59,514 bases of DNA, from contig NZ_AQOH01000364.1 in NCBI RefSeq assembly GCF_000364705.1, positions 1 to 59,514 of the forward strand, in the 5' to 3' direction. Numbering within the stretch: the stretch's first letter is position 1; each line of letters begins with the position of its first letter. A program made the translations under genes and the position numbers. This document shows, in pieces, positions 42,036 through 50,057 of this stretch. The DNA is from Pseudomonas fuscovaginae SE-1 (GTDB lineage: Bacteria; Pseudomonadota; Gammaproteobacteria; Pseudomonadales; Pseudomonadaceae). A model generated the notes under the pieces. It was not told the origin of the DNA, ran no database searches, and was given only the letters and a program-made list of their open reading frames with translations.

Positions 42036-43463
42036 ATGAGTACAGCAGCAAACGCAGAAGCCTATAACTACAAGGTGGTTCGACAATTCGTCATCGCCAC
42101 CGTGTTCTGGGGCGTGGTCGGCATGGCGATGGGCGTGCTGATCGCCTCGCAACTGGTCTGGCCGGAGATGAATCTGGACCTGCCCTGGACCACCTTTGGC
42201 CGCCTGCGCCCGCTGCACACCAGCCTGGTGATCTTCGGCTTCGCCGGCAGTGCGCAGTTCGCGGCCAGCTACTATGCGGTACAGCGAACCTGCCAGGTGC
42301 GACTGTACAGCGATACCCTGGCCGCCTTCACCTTCTGGGGCTGGCAGGCGGTGATCGTGATCATGTTCGTCAGCCTGCCGCTGGGCTACACCACCACCAA
42401 GGAATACGCCGAAATCGAGTTCAGCGGCGCGGTGTGGATGGCGCTGGTCTGGGTCGCCTATGCCATCGTGTTCTTCACCACCGTGGTACGCCGCAAGACC
42501 CGGCACATTTACGTCGGCAACTGGTTCTTCGGTGCCTTCATTCTGGTGATCGCCATGTTGCACGTGGTCAATCACCTGTCGATCCCGGTGGACTGGTTCA
42601 AGTCCTACCCGGTCTACTCCGGCGCTACCGATGCCATGGTGCAGTGGTGGTATGGCCACAATGCGGTGGGTTTCTTCCTGACCACCGGTTTCCTCGGCAT
42701 GATGTACTATTTCGTACCCAAGCAGGTGGGCCGGCCGGTTTACTCGTACCGCCTGTCCATCGTGCATTTCTGGGCTCTGATCACCCTGTACATCTGGGCC
42801 GGCCCCCACCACCTGCACTACACTGCGCTGCCGGACTGGGCGCAATCACTGGGCATGGCCATGTCGCTGATCCTGCTGGCACCGAGCTGGGGCGGCATGA
42901 TCAACGGCATGATGACCCTCTCGGGCGCCTGGCATAAGTTGCGCAGCGACCCGATCCTGCGTTTCCTGGTGCTATCCCTGGCGTTCTACGGCATGTCGAC
43001 CTTCGAAGGCCCGATGATGGCGATCAAGACCGTCAACGCCCTCTCCCACTACACCGACTGGACCATCGGCCACGTTCACGCCGGTGCCCTCGGCTGGGTG
43101 GCGATGATCACCTTCGGCTCGCTGTACCACATGATTCCCAAGGTGTTCGGTCGCGAGCAGATGCACAGCGTCGGCCTCATCAACCTGCACTTCTGGCTGG
43201 CGACCATCGGCACCGTGCTGTACATCGCCTCGATGTGGGTCAACGGCATCACCCAGGGCCTGATGTGGCGGGCGGTGAACGAGGACGGCACCCTCACCTA
43301 CTCTTTCGTCGAGGCCCTGCTGGCCAGCCACCCCGGGTTTATCGTGCGCTTCGTCGGTGGGCTGTTCTTCCTCGGCGGCATGCTGCTGATGGCCTACAAC
43401 ACCTGGCGCACCGTGCGGGTGGCGGACAGTGTGCTGGCCGGACAGGCGGCGCGGATTGCCTGA
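42036..43463 (+). CDS. ccoN: Orphan cbb3-type cytochrome c oxidase catalytic subunit
   Basis: 475 residues, twelve or more transmembrane helices. Haem and CuB His ligands are visible in RPLHTSLVIFGF, WWYGHNAVGFFL, WAGPHHLHYTALP and GHVHAGALGW. It is the catalytic subunit that reduces O2, but no ccoO or ccoP follows, so it must assemble with CcoO/CcoP encoded elsewhere, as shown for the orphan CcoN subunits of P. aeruginosa. Such isoforms can change inhibitor resistance or biofilm respiration. The start ATG 42036 is chosen over one 17 codons upstream because it begins the conserved MSTAAN-type N-terminus. Confidence 0.93.
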   Translation: MSTAANAEAYNYKVVRQFVIATVFWGVVGMAMGVLIASQLVWPEMNLDLPWTTFGRLRPLHTSLVIFGFAGSAQFAASYYAVQRTCQVRLYSDTLAAFTFWGWQAVIVIMFVSLPLGYTTTKEYAEIEFSGAVWMALVWVAYAIVFFTTVVRRKTRHIYVGNWFFGAFILVIAMLHVVNHLSIPVDWFKSYPVYSGATDAMVQWWYGHNAVGFFLTTGFLGMMYYFVPKQVGRPVYSYRLSIVHFWALITLYIWAGPHHLHYTALPDWAQSLGMAMSLILLAPSWGGMINGMMTLSGAWHKLRSDPILRFLVLSLAFYGMSTFEGPMMAIKTVNALSHYTDWTIGHVHAGALGWVAMITFGSLYHMIPKVFGREQMHSVGLINLHFWLATIGTVLYIASMWVNGITQGLMWRAVNEDGTLTYSFVEALLASHPGFIVRFVGGLFFLGGMLLMAYNTWRTVRVADSVLAGQAARIA

Positions 43464-43488
43464 GCATTCAAGGACGGGAGAAAACGTG

Positions 43489-43710
43489 ATGCTGGAGATC
43501 GGCTTGAATCTGCTGGCGGTGATGTCACTGTACCTGGGCATCGGCTATTGCCTGCGAGGGCAATCGGAAAAGAGCCTGGATGATGCCAGCCTGATGCTGT
43601 TTTCCGATGATCCGGAGGTGGCGCGGCGGGTTGAACAGGCGACGGGCAAGGTGGTGCCAACAATGATGGTCGAGCCGCCGCCTGAGGATTGGGGCGAGAT
43701 GCACATGTAG
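43489..43710 (+). CDS. Small single-helix membrane protein paired with orphan CcoN
   Basis: 73 residues. One N-terminal hydrophobic helix (IGLNLLAVMSLYLGIGYCL), then a polar, acidic tail (SLMLFSDDPEVARRVEQATG) that is presumably cytoplasmic. It lies 25 bp after ccoN with GGGAG ahead; GTG at 43486 is an alternative start. Size and layout resemble a CcoQ-like accessory subunit, but it lacks clear CcoQ sequence hallmarks. I call it an unknown small oxidase-associated protein. Confidence 0.75.
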   Translation: MLEIGLNLLAVMSLYLGIGYCLRGQSEKSLDDASLMLFSDDPEVARRVEQATGKVVPTMMVEPPPEDWGEMHM

Positions 43711-43778
43711 GACTCAATGGGTGTGGTGCCTGGGCTGGCGCTTTCGCGGATGAGCCGGGGCGCCCAGGCACCCACGAC

Positions 43779-44570
43779 CTAAGGGCCGGCCACCCGCCTG
43801 CGGTACTTCCCAGGCGTCACCCCCAGCACCTTGCGAAACGCGCTGCCCAGGTGCGACTGATGGGCAAAGCCGCACGCCAGGGCGACTTCCACCAGTGGCC
43901 GGTCACCGCACTCGATCATCCGCCGTGCCGCCTGCACACGCACCTCCAGCAGATAGGCATGCGGTGTCATGCCGACGGCGCGGGTAAAGTCTCGCAGAAA
44001 ACGCAACTGCGACTGCCCCTGGCCGGCCGCCAACCGTGCCAGGCTCAAGGGCTGCGCGAACTCCTCGGCAAACCGCCGCAGGATCGCCGTGAAGTCCCGC
44101 TGTTCCGGCTGGGCAGCCGGCATCGACTCGCCCAACCCGACGAACGCCAGGGCCGCCGCCTCCAGCATCAGCGGGTCGCTGTCCGAATCCAGCAGGAGAC
44201 GGCGTAACTGCCGTCCCGCAGCCAGACCCCGGGCGTGTCCCGGACTTTCCAACCGACGTTGCGTCACCGGCCGATCATCTTCAAGCTGCCAGCGTATCAG
44301 CAGGTATTCGCCCCCTTCGGCAGACTCGGAAAACACCTCGACGCCCGGCGGCGTCAGTGCCAGGGTGCCGGGACGGGTGTCGAAATCCACGCGTCGGTCG
44401 GAGTCGATCGCATGTACACCGCACTGATGCTCCAGAGCGATGCCCAGGGTCTGCCATTGCACCGGGTCACGCCCACTGTAGGCCGTGCGCGGCAGCAATT
44501 GCAGGTACAGTCGGCCATCCAGCAACGACCGGGGCGGAATCGGAACTACACCGGGGCGTTGTCCGGGCAT
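43779..44570 (-). CDS. AraC-family transcriptional regulator
   Basis: 263 residues. An N-terminal cupin-like sensor part (about 1-150), then the double helix-turn-helix of AraC/XylS proteins: LARLAAGQGQSQLRFLRDF with VGMTPHAYLLEVRVQAARRM, and VEVALACGFAHQSHLGSAF with VLGVTPGKYRR. AGGAAA stands six bases before the ATG. It is divergent from the racemase gene across 76 bp, which suggests local control of that gene. The effector is unknown. Confidence 0.92.
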   Translation of the reverse strand: MPGQRPGVVPIPPRSLLDGRLYLQLLPRTAYSGRDPVQWQTLGIALEHQCGVHAIDSDRRVDFDTRPGTLALTPPGVEVFSESAEGGEYLLIRWQLEDDRPVTQRRLESPGHARGLAAGRQLRRLLLDSDSDPLMLEAAALAFVGLGESMPAAQPEQRDFTAILRRFAEEFAQPLSLARLAAGQGQSQLRFLRDFTRAVGMTPHAYLLEVRVQAARRMIECGDRPLVEVALACGFAHQSHLGSAFRKVLGVTPGKYRRRVAGP

Positions 44571-44646
44571 CTGAAATTTCCTGATAGATCACCATCGACG
44601 CCAGATAGCAGACTGCACGGGCACCCCCTATCGACAGGAGCACCAC

Positions 44647-45339
44647 ATGCGCACCATCGGCCTTATCGGCGGCATGAGCTGGGAGTCCAGCGCCGAGTAC
44701 TACCGGATCATCAACCAGCAGGTTCGCTCGCGACTCGGCCCGCTGCGCTCGGCGGCGCTGCTAATGTACAGCGTCGACTTCGGGCCTGTCGAACAGGCCC
44801 AGCATGCCGGGCGCTGGGACGATGCCGGGCTGATCCTGCAGGATGCGGCACGTCGGCTGCAGGCCGGCGGAGCCGAGTGCGTGGTGCTGTGTACCAACAC
44901 CATGCACCGACTGGCCGAGCAGATCGAAAGCGCGGTGAGCATCCCTTTCCTGCATATCGCCACGCCGACCGGGCAAGCCGCCCTCGCCCGCGGCGCACGC
45001 AAGGTCGGGCTGCTCGGCACGGCCTTCACCATGGAGCAGGATTTCCTCAAGCGCCGGCTGGCGACCCAGGGCCTGGAGGTACTGGTGCCCGAGACGGCGG
45101 AGCGTCGGGCGGTCCACCGGATCATCTACGACGAGCTGTGCGTGGGTGTCGTCAGTGAGCGTTCGCGACAGGTCTACCAGCGGGTGATCGAGGGATTGGC
45201 GGCGCGCGGGGCCGAAGCGATCATCCTCGGTTGCACGGAAATCAGCCTGCTGATCAAGCCCGAACACAGCGATCTGCCGCTGCTCGACACCACCGAGTTG
45301 CACGCGCTCGCAGCGGTCGATTTCGCCTTGGGGCACTGA
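44647..45339 (+). CDS. Aspartate/glutamate racemase-family protein (YgeA type)
   Basis: 230 residues. Cofactor-independent racemase fold with two catalytic Cys: CTNTMHRLA near residue 83 and GCTEISLL near residue 197. The N-terminus IGLIGGMSWESSAEYYRIIN is typical of YgeA-like broad-specificity amino-acid racemases. AGGAG precedes the ATG. The substrate cannot be told from sequence. Cytoplasmic; its neighbour is the divergent AraC regulator. Confidence 0.93.
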   Translation: MRTIGLIGGMSWESSAEYYRIINQQVRSRLGPLRSAALLMYSVDFGPVEQAQHAGRWDDAGLILQDAARRLQAGGAECVVLCTNTMHRLAEQIESAVSIPFLHIATPTGQAALARGARKVGLLGTAFTMEQDFLKRRLATQGLEVLVPETAERRAVHRIIYDELCVGVVSERSRQVYQRVIEGLAARGAEAIILGCTEISLLIKPEHSDLPLLDTTELHALAAVDFALGH

Positions 45340-45387
45340 GCCGAGCATGAGTCCGGGGGCGCCGACCAGCCCGGGCGTACACCGCCC

Positions 45388-45494
45388 CTGTGGGAGCCGG
45401 CTTGCTGGCGATAGCGGTGTGTCAGCAAACGGAGAGGCTTGCTGAACGGTCGCTATCGCCAGCAAGCGGAGCCCCGCCCGGCCGTCTCCCACAA
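45388..45494. repeat. REPIN: two REP cores in inverted orientation
   Basis: CTGTGGGAGCCGGCTTGCTG followed by GCGATAGCG on one side, and CGCTATCGCCAGCAAGCGG ending in CTCCCACA on the other, about 40 bp apart. This is the typical mobile REP doublet of Pseudomonas. Confidence 0.85.
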
Positions 45495-45703
45495 CGGACG
45501 CGTCTAGCTCGTACCTTGTCGGAGGATTTACCGAGGCGTCGGACCGCCGCGAATGGCCCTCGGGTCTTGTGCAAAACCATAGAATCTCCCACAGACTGGG
45601 TTGCCCCCCAAGAACTTGGACACCCATCCAACCCTTGGAGGCAGTCCAGACTTCAACCTCAACCGTTCAGCCCCGGTTCAGCTAGCGAGGGCAAAAGCTG
45701 TTT

Positions 45704-45722
45704 AGTAATGAGTATCATTATG
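45704..45722 (+). promoter_or_regulatory. Fur box upstream of efeU
   Basis: AGTAATGAGTATCATTATG matches the GATAATGATAATCATTATC consensus at 14 of 19 positions with intact TAATGA and ATCATTAT halves. It lies 44 bp before the efeU start and predicts repression by Fur under iron sufficiency. Confidence 0.8.
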
Positions 45723-45765
45723 TTACAAATTACTATCCACTTTAAGTAACGGATGTGCCTGCCGA

Positions 45766-46608
45766 ATGCTGGTTCCCTTTCTGATCATGTTGCGCGAAGG
45801 CATCGAGGCCGCGCTCATCGTTGGCATCATCGCCAGCTACCTCAAGCAGACCGGCCGTGGCCAATGGATGCCCGCCGTCTGGATCGGGGTGTTTCTCGCC
45901 GCCGCCCTGGCGCTGCTGGTCGGTGGTGCTCTGGAGCTGATGAGCGCCGAATTCCCGCAGAAACAACAGGAACTGTTCGAAGGTATCGTCGGCCTGGTGG
46001 CCGTCGGCATCCTCAGTTCGATGGTGTTCTGGATGCGCAAGGTTTCGCGCTCGATCAAGCATTCCCTGTACGTTTCCCTCGACCAGGCCCTGGCGGGATC
46101 CAGGCATCAGGTCTGGGCGCTGATCGCCATGGTGTTCTTCGCCGTGGCCCGCGAAGGCCTGGAAACCGTGTTCTTCCTGCTGGCGGTGTTCCAGCAGAGC
46201 GAAGGCCCGGGCGCGCCGATCGGCGCCCTGCTCGGCCTGGTCCTGGCGATCCTCGTCGGTTTCGCCATCTACACCGGCAGCATGCGCCTGAACCTCGGCC
46301 TGTTCTTCCGCTGGACCGGTCTGTTCATCCTGGTGGTGGCCGCCGGCATCCTGGCCAACTCGGTGCAGGCGCTGCATGAGGCCGGCCTGTGGAACCACCT
46401 GCAGGAGGTGGTCTTCGACATCAGCGCCACGCTGCCGATGGACGGCCCGGCCGGTTCGGTGCTGGCCGGAATGTTCGGCTACCAGGACGCGCCGACCGTC
46501 AGCGTATTGAGCGCCTACCTGCTGTACCTGGTGATCGCCCTGGTGATGTTCTTCCTCCCGGCATCACCGTCGGCCTCCAAGCAAACCTCTTCCGTCACCC
46601 ACCCGTAA
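45766..46608 (+). CDS. efeU: Ferrous iron permease, FTR1/EfeU family
   Basis: 280 residues, seven transmembrane helices. Two REXXE iron-binding motifs, REGIEA in helix 1 and REGLET in helix 4, define the FTR1/OFeT family. It moves iron across the inner membrane with help from EfeO and EfeB. No good ribosome-binding site precedes ATG 45766, but this start places helix 1 correctly (MLVPFLIMLREGIEAALI). First gene of the operon and just downstream of the Fur box. Confidence 0.94.
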   Translation: MLVPFLIMLREGIEAALIVGIIASYLKQTGRGQWMPAVWIGVFLAAALALLVGGALELMSAEFPQKQQELFEGIVGLVAVGILSSMVFWMRKVSRSIKHSLYVSLDQALAGSRHQVWALIAMVFFAVAREGLETVFFLLAVFQQSEGPGAPIGALLGLVLAILVGFAIYTGSMRLNLGLFFRWTGLFILVVAAGILANSVQALHEAGLWNHLQEVVFDISATLPMDGPAGSVLAGMFGYQDAPTVSVLSAYLLYLVIALVMFFLPASPSASKQTSSVTHP

Positions 46609-46616
46609 GGTTACCC

Positions 46617-47810
46617 ATGTCCAACCCTGCAACTGGCAAACCGCCCCAGGCCCTGCGCTGGGCGGTAGCCGGCTCGGTGATAGTGATGATCGCGGCCGGT
46701 GGACTGTTCTACTACGCCTCGCAACTGGCGGCGAGCAAGCGTCAGAGCCGTCATAACGAAATCACGGTCAACATTCTCGCCCACAGTTGCGACCCAAACG
46801 CGCTCACCGTACCAGCCGGCCCGAACAGCTTCCGCATCGTCAACAAATCCGATCGGGCGGTGGAATGGGAAATCCTCGAGGGCGTGCTGGTCGTCGAAGA
46901 GCGCGAGAACATCGCGCCCGGCCTGAGCCAGGTGATCAACGCCAACCTGGCTCCCGGAGACTATGCAATCACCTGCGGCCTGCTGAGCAACCCGCGTGGC
47001 ACCCTGCACGTGACGCCGACCGCCGCCTCGGAAGCCGCGGCCAAGGCCCGGCCGTCAATGACCGCCTTTATTGGTCCGCTGTCGGAGTTCCGCGTCTACC
47101 TGAGCACCCAGGGCAGCGCCCTGATCAAGGCGGTCGATGCCCTGCAGCAGGCCATCGACGCCGGCGACCTGTCCCAGGCCCAGGCACTCTATGTGCCGGC
47201 CCGTACCGCCTACCAGCGCCTGGCGCCCGCCGCCCAGCGCCTCTCTGAACTGGACAACGGCATCAACGCCCGCGCCGACTATTACGAAAAACGTGAGCAG
47301 GACCCCGGTTTCGGCGGTTTCCACCGCATCGAATACGGCCTGTTCCAGCAGCGCAGCGTCGACGGCCTGAAGCCGGTGGCCGAGCGTCTGCAGGCCGATG
47401 TGACCACCCTCAAGCAGCAACTGCTGGCCCAGTCGCTGCCGCCGGAACAACTGGTCAGCATCGTCGCCCGCAGCATGCGCAGCATCGCCGACACCCGCGG
47501 CAGCAGCGGCGAGGAAGAACGCTACAGCCATGCCGACCTGAATGGTTTCGCCGCCAACCTGCAGGCCACGCGCAAGGTCATCGACCTGCTGCGGCCGCTG
47601 CTGGTTAAATCGGCCGCCGACCTGCTGCCCAAGCTCGACAGCGCCGCCGTGGCCCTCGACGCCGAACTCAACGGCCTGCGCAGCGGCGACAGCTATGCCA
47701 CCTATGACACCGTCGGCGCCGAAAAGCGCAAGCAGATCGCCGACAAGGCCAAGGCTCTGGCCGATGCACTCGATGGAATCGACCCAGCCCTTGGCCTCTC
47801 CGGCCTGTAA
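46617..47810 (+). CDS. efeO: EfeO with cupredoxin and M75-like domains
   Basis: 397 residues. An N-terminal helix (WAVAGSVIVMIAAGGLFYYA) anchors or exports it. A cupredoxin domain (about 45-140: ITVNILAHSCDPNALTVPAG ending PGDYAITCGLLSNPRGTL) is followed by an imelysin/M75-like EfeM domain with the HXXE metal motif in FHRIEYGLFQ and a conserved EEERYSHADLNGF. It is thought to bind and oxidise or deliver iron to EfeU. AAGG precedes ATG 46617, 8 bp after efeU. Confidence 0.93.
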   Translation: MSNPATGKPPQALRWAVAGSVIVMIAAGGLFYYASQLAASKRQSRHNEITVNILAHSCDPNALTVPAGPNSFRIVNKSDRAVEWEILEGVLVVEERENIAPGLSQVINANLAPGDYAITCGLLSNPRGTLHVTPTAASEAAAKARPSMTAFIGPLSEFRVYLSTQGSALIKAVDALQQAIDAGDLSQAQALYVPARTAYQRLAPAAQRLSELDNGINARADYYEKREQDPGFGGFHRIEYGLFQQRSVDGLKPVAERLQADVTTLKQQLLAQSLPPEQLVSIVARSMRSIADTRGSSGEEERYSHADLNGFAANLQATRKVIDLLRPLLVKSAADLLPKLDSAAVALDAELNGLRSGDSYATYDTVGAEKRKQIADKAKALADALDGIDPALGLSGL

Positions 47811-47828
47811 CCAGCAGACGACCCGAAC

Positions 47829-49145
47829 ATGAGCGATTCATCACAGCGCAACAACGAATTTTCCGCTGACCGCCGGCGTGTCCTGTTGGGCATGGGCGTG
47901 GCCGGTGCGGCCATCGCCGGCAGTGCCCTGAGCTGCCCGGCCATCGCCGCTGCGCAAACCCAAGCCCAGGTCACCCAGGCGCCGAGCAGCGACAAGACCC
48001 AGGACCGCCACGACTTCCACGGCAAGCACCAGACCGGCATCGTCACCCCGCGCCCGGCCGCCGGCATGATCGTCGCCTTCGACGTCCTGGCCAGCGACCG
48101 CAAGGACCTGGAGCGGCTGTTCCGCACCCTCAACGAACGCATCGCCTTCCTGATGAGCGGCGGCGCGGTGAAACAGGTCGATCCGAAACTGCCGCCCCTG
48201 GACTCCGGCATCCTCGGCCCGGTCGTCACCCCGGACAACCTGACGATCACCGTCTCGGTCGGTCACTCGCTGTTCGACGAGCGTTTCGGCCTGGAGTCGG
48301 CCAAGCCCAGGCGCCTGATCCAGATGGTCGGTTTCCCCAACGATGCGCTGCAACCGGACCTGTGCCACGGCGACCTGAGCATCCAGTTCTGCTCCAACAC
48401 CCCGGACACCAACATCCACGCCCTGCGTGACATCGTCAAGAACACCCCGGACCTGCTGCTGGTGCGCTGGAAGCAGGAAGGCAGCGTGCCACCGCAGGCA
48501 CCGACCAAGCCTGGCGAACCGGCCCAGAGTGCACGCAACTTCCTCGGTTTCCGTGACGGCTCGGCCAACCCCGACTCCAACGACGCCAGCGCCATGGATC
48601 GTATCGTCTGGGTCCAGTCCGGCAGCGACGAGCCGGCCTGGGCCGCCAACGGCAGCTACCAGGCGGTGCGAATCATCCGCAACCTGGTCGAGCGCTGGGA
48701 TCGTACACCGCTGCAGGAGCAGGAAAGCATCATCGGTCGGGTCAAGAGTACCGGCGCGCCCGTCGGTGGCCAAAGCGAGACCCAGGTACCGGACTACAGC
48801 AAGGACCCGGAAGGCAAGCTGACCAAGCTCGACGCCCACATCCGCCTGGCCAACCCGCGCACCGCCGAAACCCAGCGCAACCTGATCCTGCGCCGGCCGT
48901 TCAACTACTCCAACGGGGTCAGCAAGAACGGCCAGTTGGAAATGGGCCTGCTGTTCATCTGCTACCAATCGGACCTGGAGCAAGGCTTCATCACCGTCCA
49001 GACCCGACTCAACGGCGAACCCCTGGAGGAATACCTCAAGCCCATCGGTGGCGGTTATTTCTTCACCTTGCCGGGCGTCACCGGCGACCAGGACTTCATC
49101 GGTCGCTCGCTGCTTTCTGCAACACAACAAAAAACCAAGGCTTAA
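47829..49145 (+). CDS. efeB: Dye-decolorising haem peroxidase, Tat-exported
   Basis: 438 residues. Tat signal with twin arginines (SADRRRVLLGMGVAGAAIAG). The DyP fold carries the GFRDGSANP motif (distal Asp, GxxDG) and a proximal haem-His region downstream (LDAHIRLANPR). EfeB is the periplasmic haem peroxidase of the EfeUOB system; it oxidises Fe(II) or, as proposed in E. coli, acts on porphyrin. It lies 18 bp after efeO. Confidence 0.94.
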   Translation: MSDSSQRNNEFSADRRRVLLGMGVAGAAIAGSALSCPAIAAAQTQAQVTQAPSSDKTQDRHDFHGKHQTGIVTPRPAAGMIVAFDVLASDRKDLERLFRTLNERIAFLMSGGAVKQVDPKLPPLDSGILGPVVTPDNLTITVSVGHSLFDERFGLESAKPRRLIQMVGFPNDALQPDLCHGDLSIQFCSNTPDTNIHALRDIVKNTPDLLLVRWKQEGSVPPQAPTKPGEPAQSARNFLGFRDGSANPDSNDASAMDRIVWVQSGSDEPAWAANGSYQAVRIIRNLVERWDRTPLQEQESIIGRVKSTGAPVGGQSETQVPDYSKDPEGKLTKLDAHIRLANPRTAETQRNLILRRPFNYSNGVSKNGQLEMGLLFICYQSDLEQGFITVQTRLNGEPLEEYLKPIGGGYFFTLPGVTGDQDFIGRSLLSATQQKTKA

Positions 49146-49170
49146 TCCTTAACTCACCCGGGAAGTTCTC

Positions 49171-49995
49171 ATGAAGAAGTCGCCTCTTGCTTTGTTGTTG
49201 GCCGTCGGCCTGCTGCACACCCCGCTCTCGGCTTTCGCGGCCACTGCGCCGCTGGACCTGGTCGGCCCGGTATCGGACTACAAGATCTACGTCACCGAGC
49301 AGCTCGACGAGCTGGCCAGCAAGACCCGGCAGTTCACCGACGCCGTGAAGAAAGGCGACCTGGCGACCGCCAAGAAGCTCTACGCCCCGACCCGCGTTCA
49401 CTACGAGTCGATCGAACCGATCGCCGAGCTGTTCAGTGACCTGGATGCGGCCATCGACTCCCGCGTCGACGACCACGAGAAAGGTGTCAAGGCCGAAGAC
49501 TTCACCGGCTTCCACCGCCTGGAGTACAGCCTGTTTGCCGAGAACTCCACCCAGGGCCTGGGCGAGCTGGCCGACGGCCTGGACAAGAACGTGAAGGACC
49601 TGCAGGCCCGTGTCGCCAGCCTGACCTTCCCGCCGGAAAAAGTCGTTGGTGGCGCCGCCGCCCTGCTGGAAGAAGTGGCCGCGACCAAGATCTCCGGCGA
49701 GGAAGACCGCTACAGCCACACCGACCTGTATGACTTCCAGGGCAACATCGACGGCGCGAAAAAAATCGTCGACCTGTTCCGTCCGCAGATCGAGAAGCAG
49801 GACAAGGCTTTCGCTAGCAAAGTCGACAAGAACTTCGCCACCGTGGACAAGATCCTGGCCAAGTACAAGACCAAGGACGGCGGCTTCGAGACCTATGACA
49901 AGGTCAAGGACGCTGACCGCAAGGCCCTGGTCGGCCCGGTCAACACCCTGGCCGAAGACCTGTCGACCCTGCGCGGCAAGCTGGGCCTGAACTGA
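49171..49995 (+). CDS. efeM: EfeM: periplasmic M75-domain iron-binding protein without cupredoxin
   Basis: 274 residues with a cleavable signal peptide (SPLALLLAVGLLHTPLSAFA). It is a single imelysin/M75-like domain with the metal motif HRLEYSLF (HXXE) and EEDRYSHTDLYDFQ, paralogous to the C-terminal part of EfeO two genes upstream. The operon thus encodes both a long EfeO with cupredoxin and a short EfeM. It ends 14 bp before a strong terminator. Confidence 0.93.
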   Translation: MKKSPLALLLAVGLLHTPLSAFAATAPLDLVGPVSDYKIYVTEQLDELASKTRQFTDAVKKGDLATAKKLYAPTRVHYESIEPIAELFSDLDAAIDSRVDDHEKGVKAEDFTGFHRLEYSLFAENSTQGLGELADGLDKNVKDLQARVASLTFPPEKVVGGAAALLEEVAATKISGEEDRYSHTDLYDFQGNIDGAKKIVDLFRPQIEKQDKAFASKVDKNFATVDKILAKYKTKDGGFETYDKVKDADRKALVGPVNTLAEDLSTLRGKLGLN

Positions 49996-50009
49996 GTAGA
50001 CAGCAACAC

Positions 50010-50037
50010 GCCCAGTAGCCGATATCGGTTACTGGGC
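50010..50037. terminator. Bidirectional-looking terminator between efeM and the metalloprotease gene
   Basis: GCCCAGTAGCCG pairs with CGGTTACTGGGC around ATAT (12-bp stem with one G-T wobble), followed by TTT. It separates the convergent efe operon and metalloprotease gene. Confidence 0.8.
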
Positions 50038-50057
50038 TTTCCAACAGCGCTCCTGGA

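Larger units (their letters stand above)
45340..45765. other. Intergenic region with REPIN and Fur box
   Basis: 426 bp between the racemase gene and the iron-uptake operon. It contains a REPIN (45388-45494) and, just before efeU, a Fur-box-like site (45704-45722). No gene is recognised. Confidence 0.7.
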
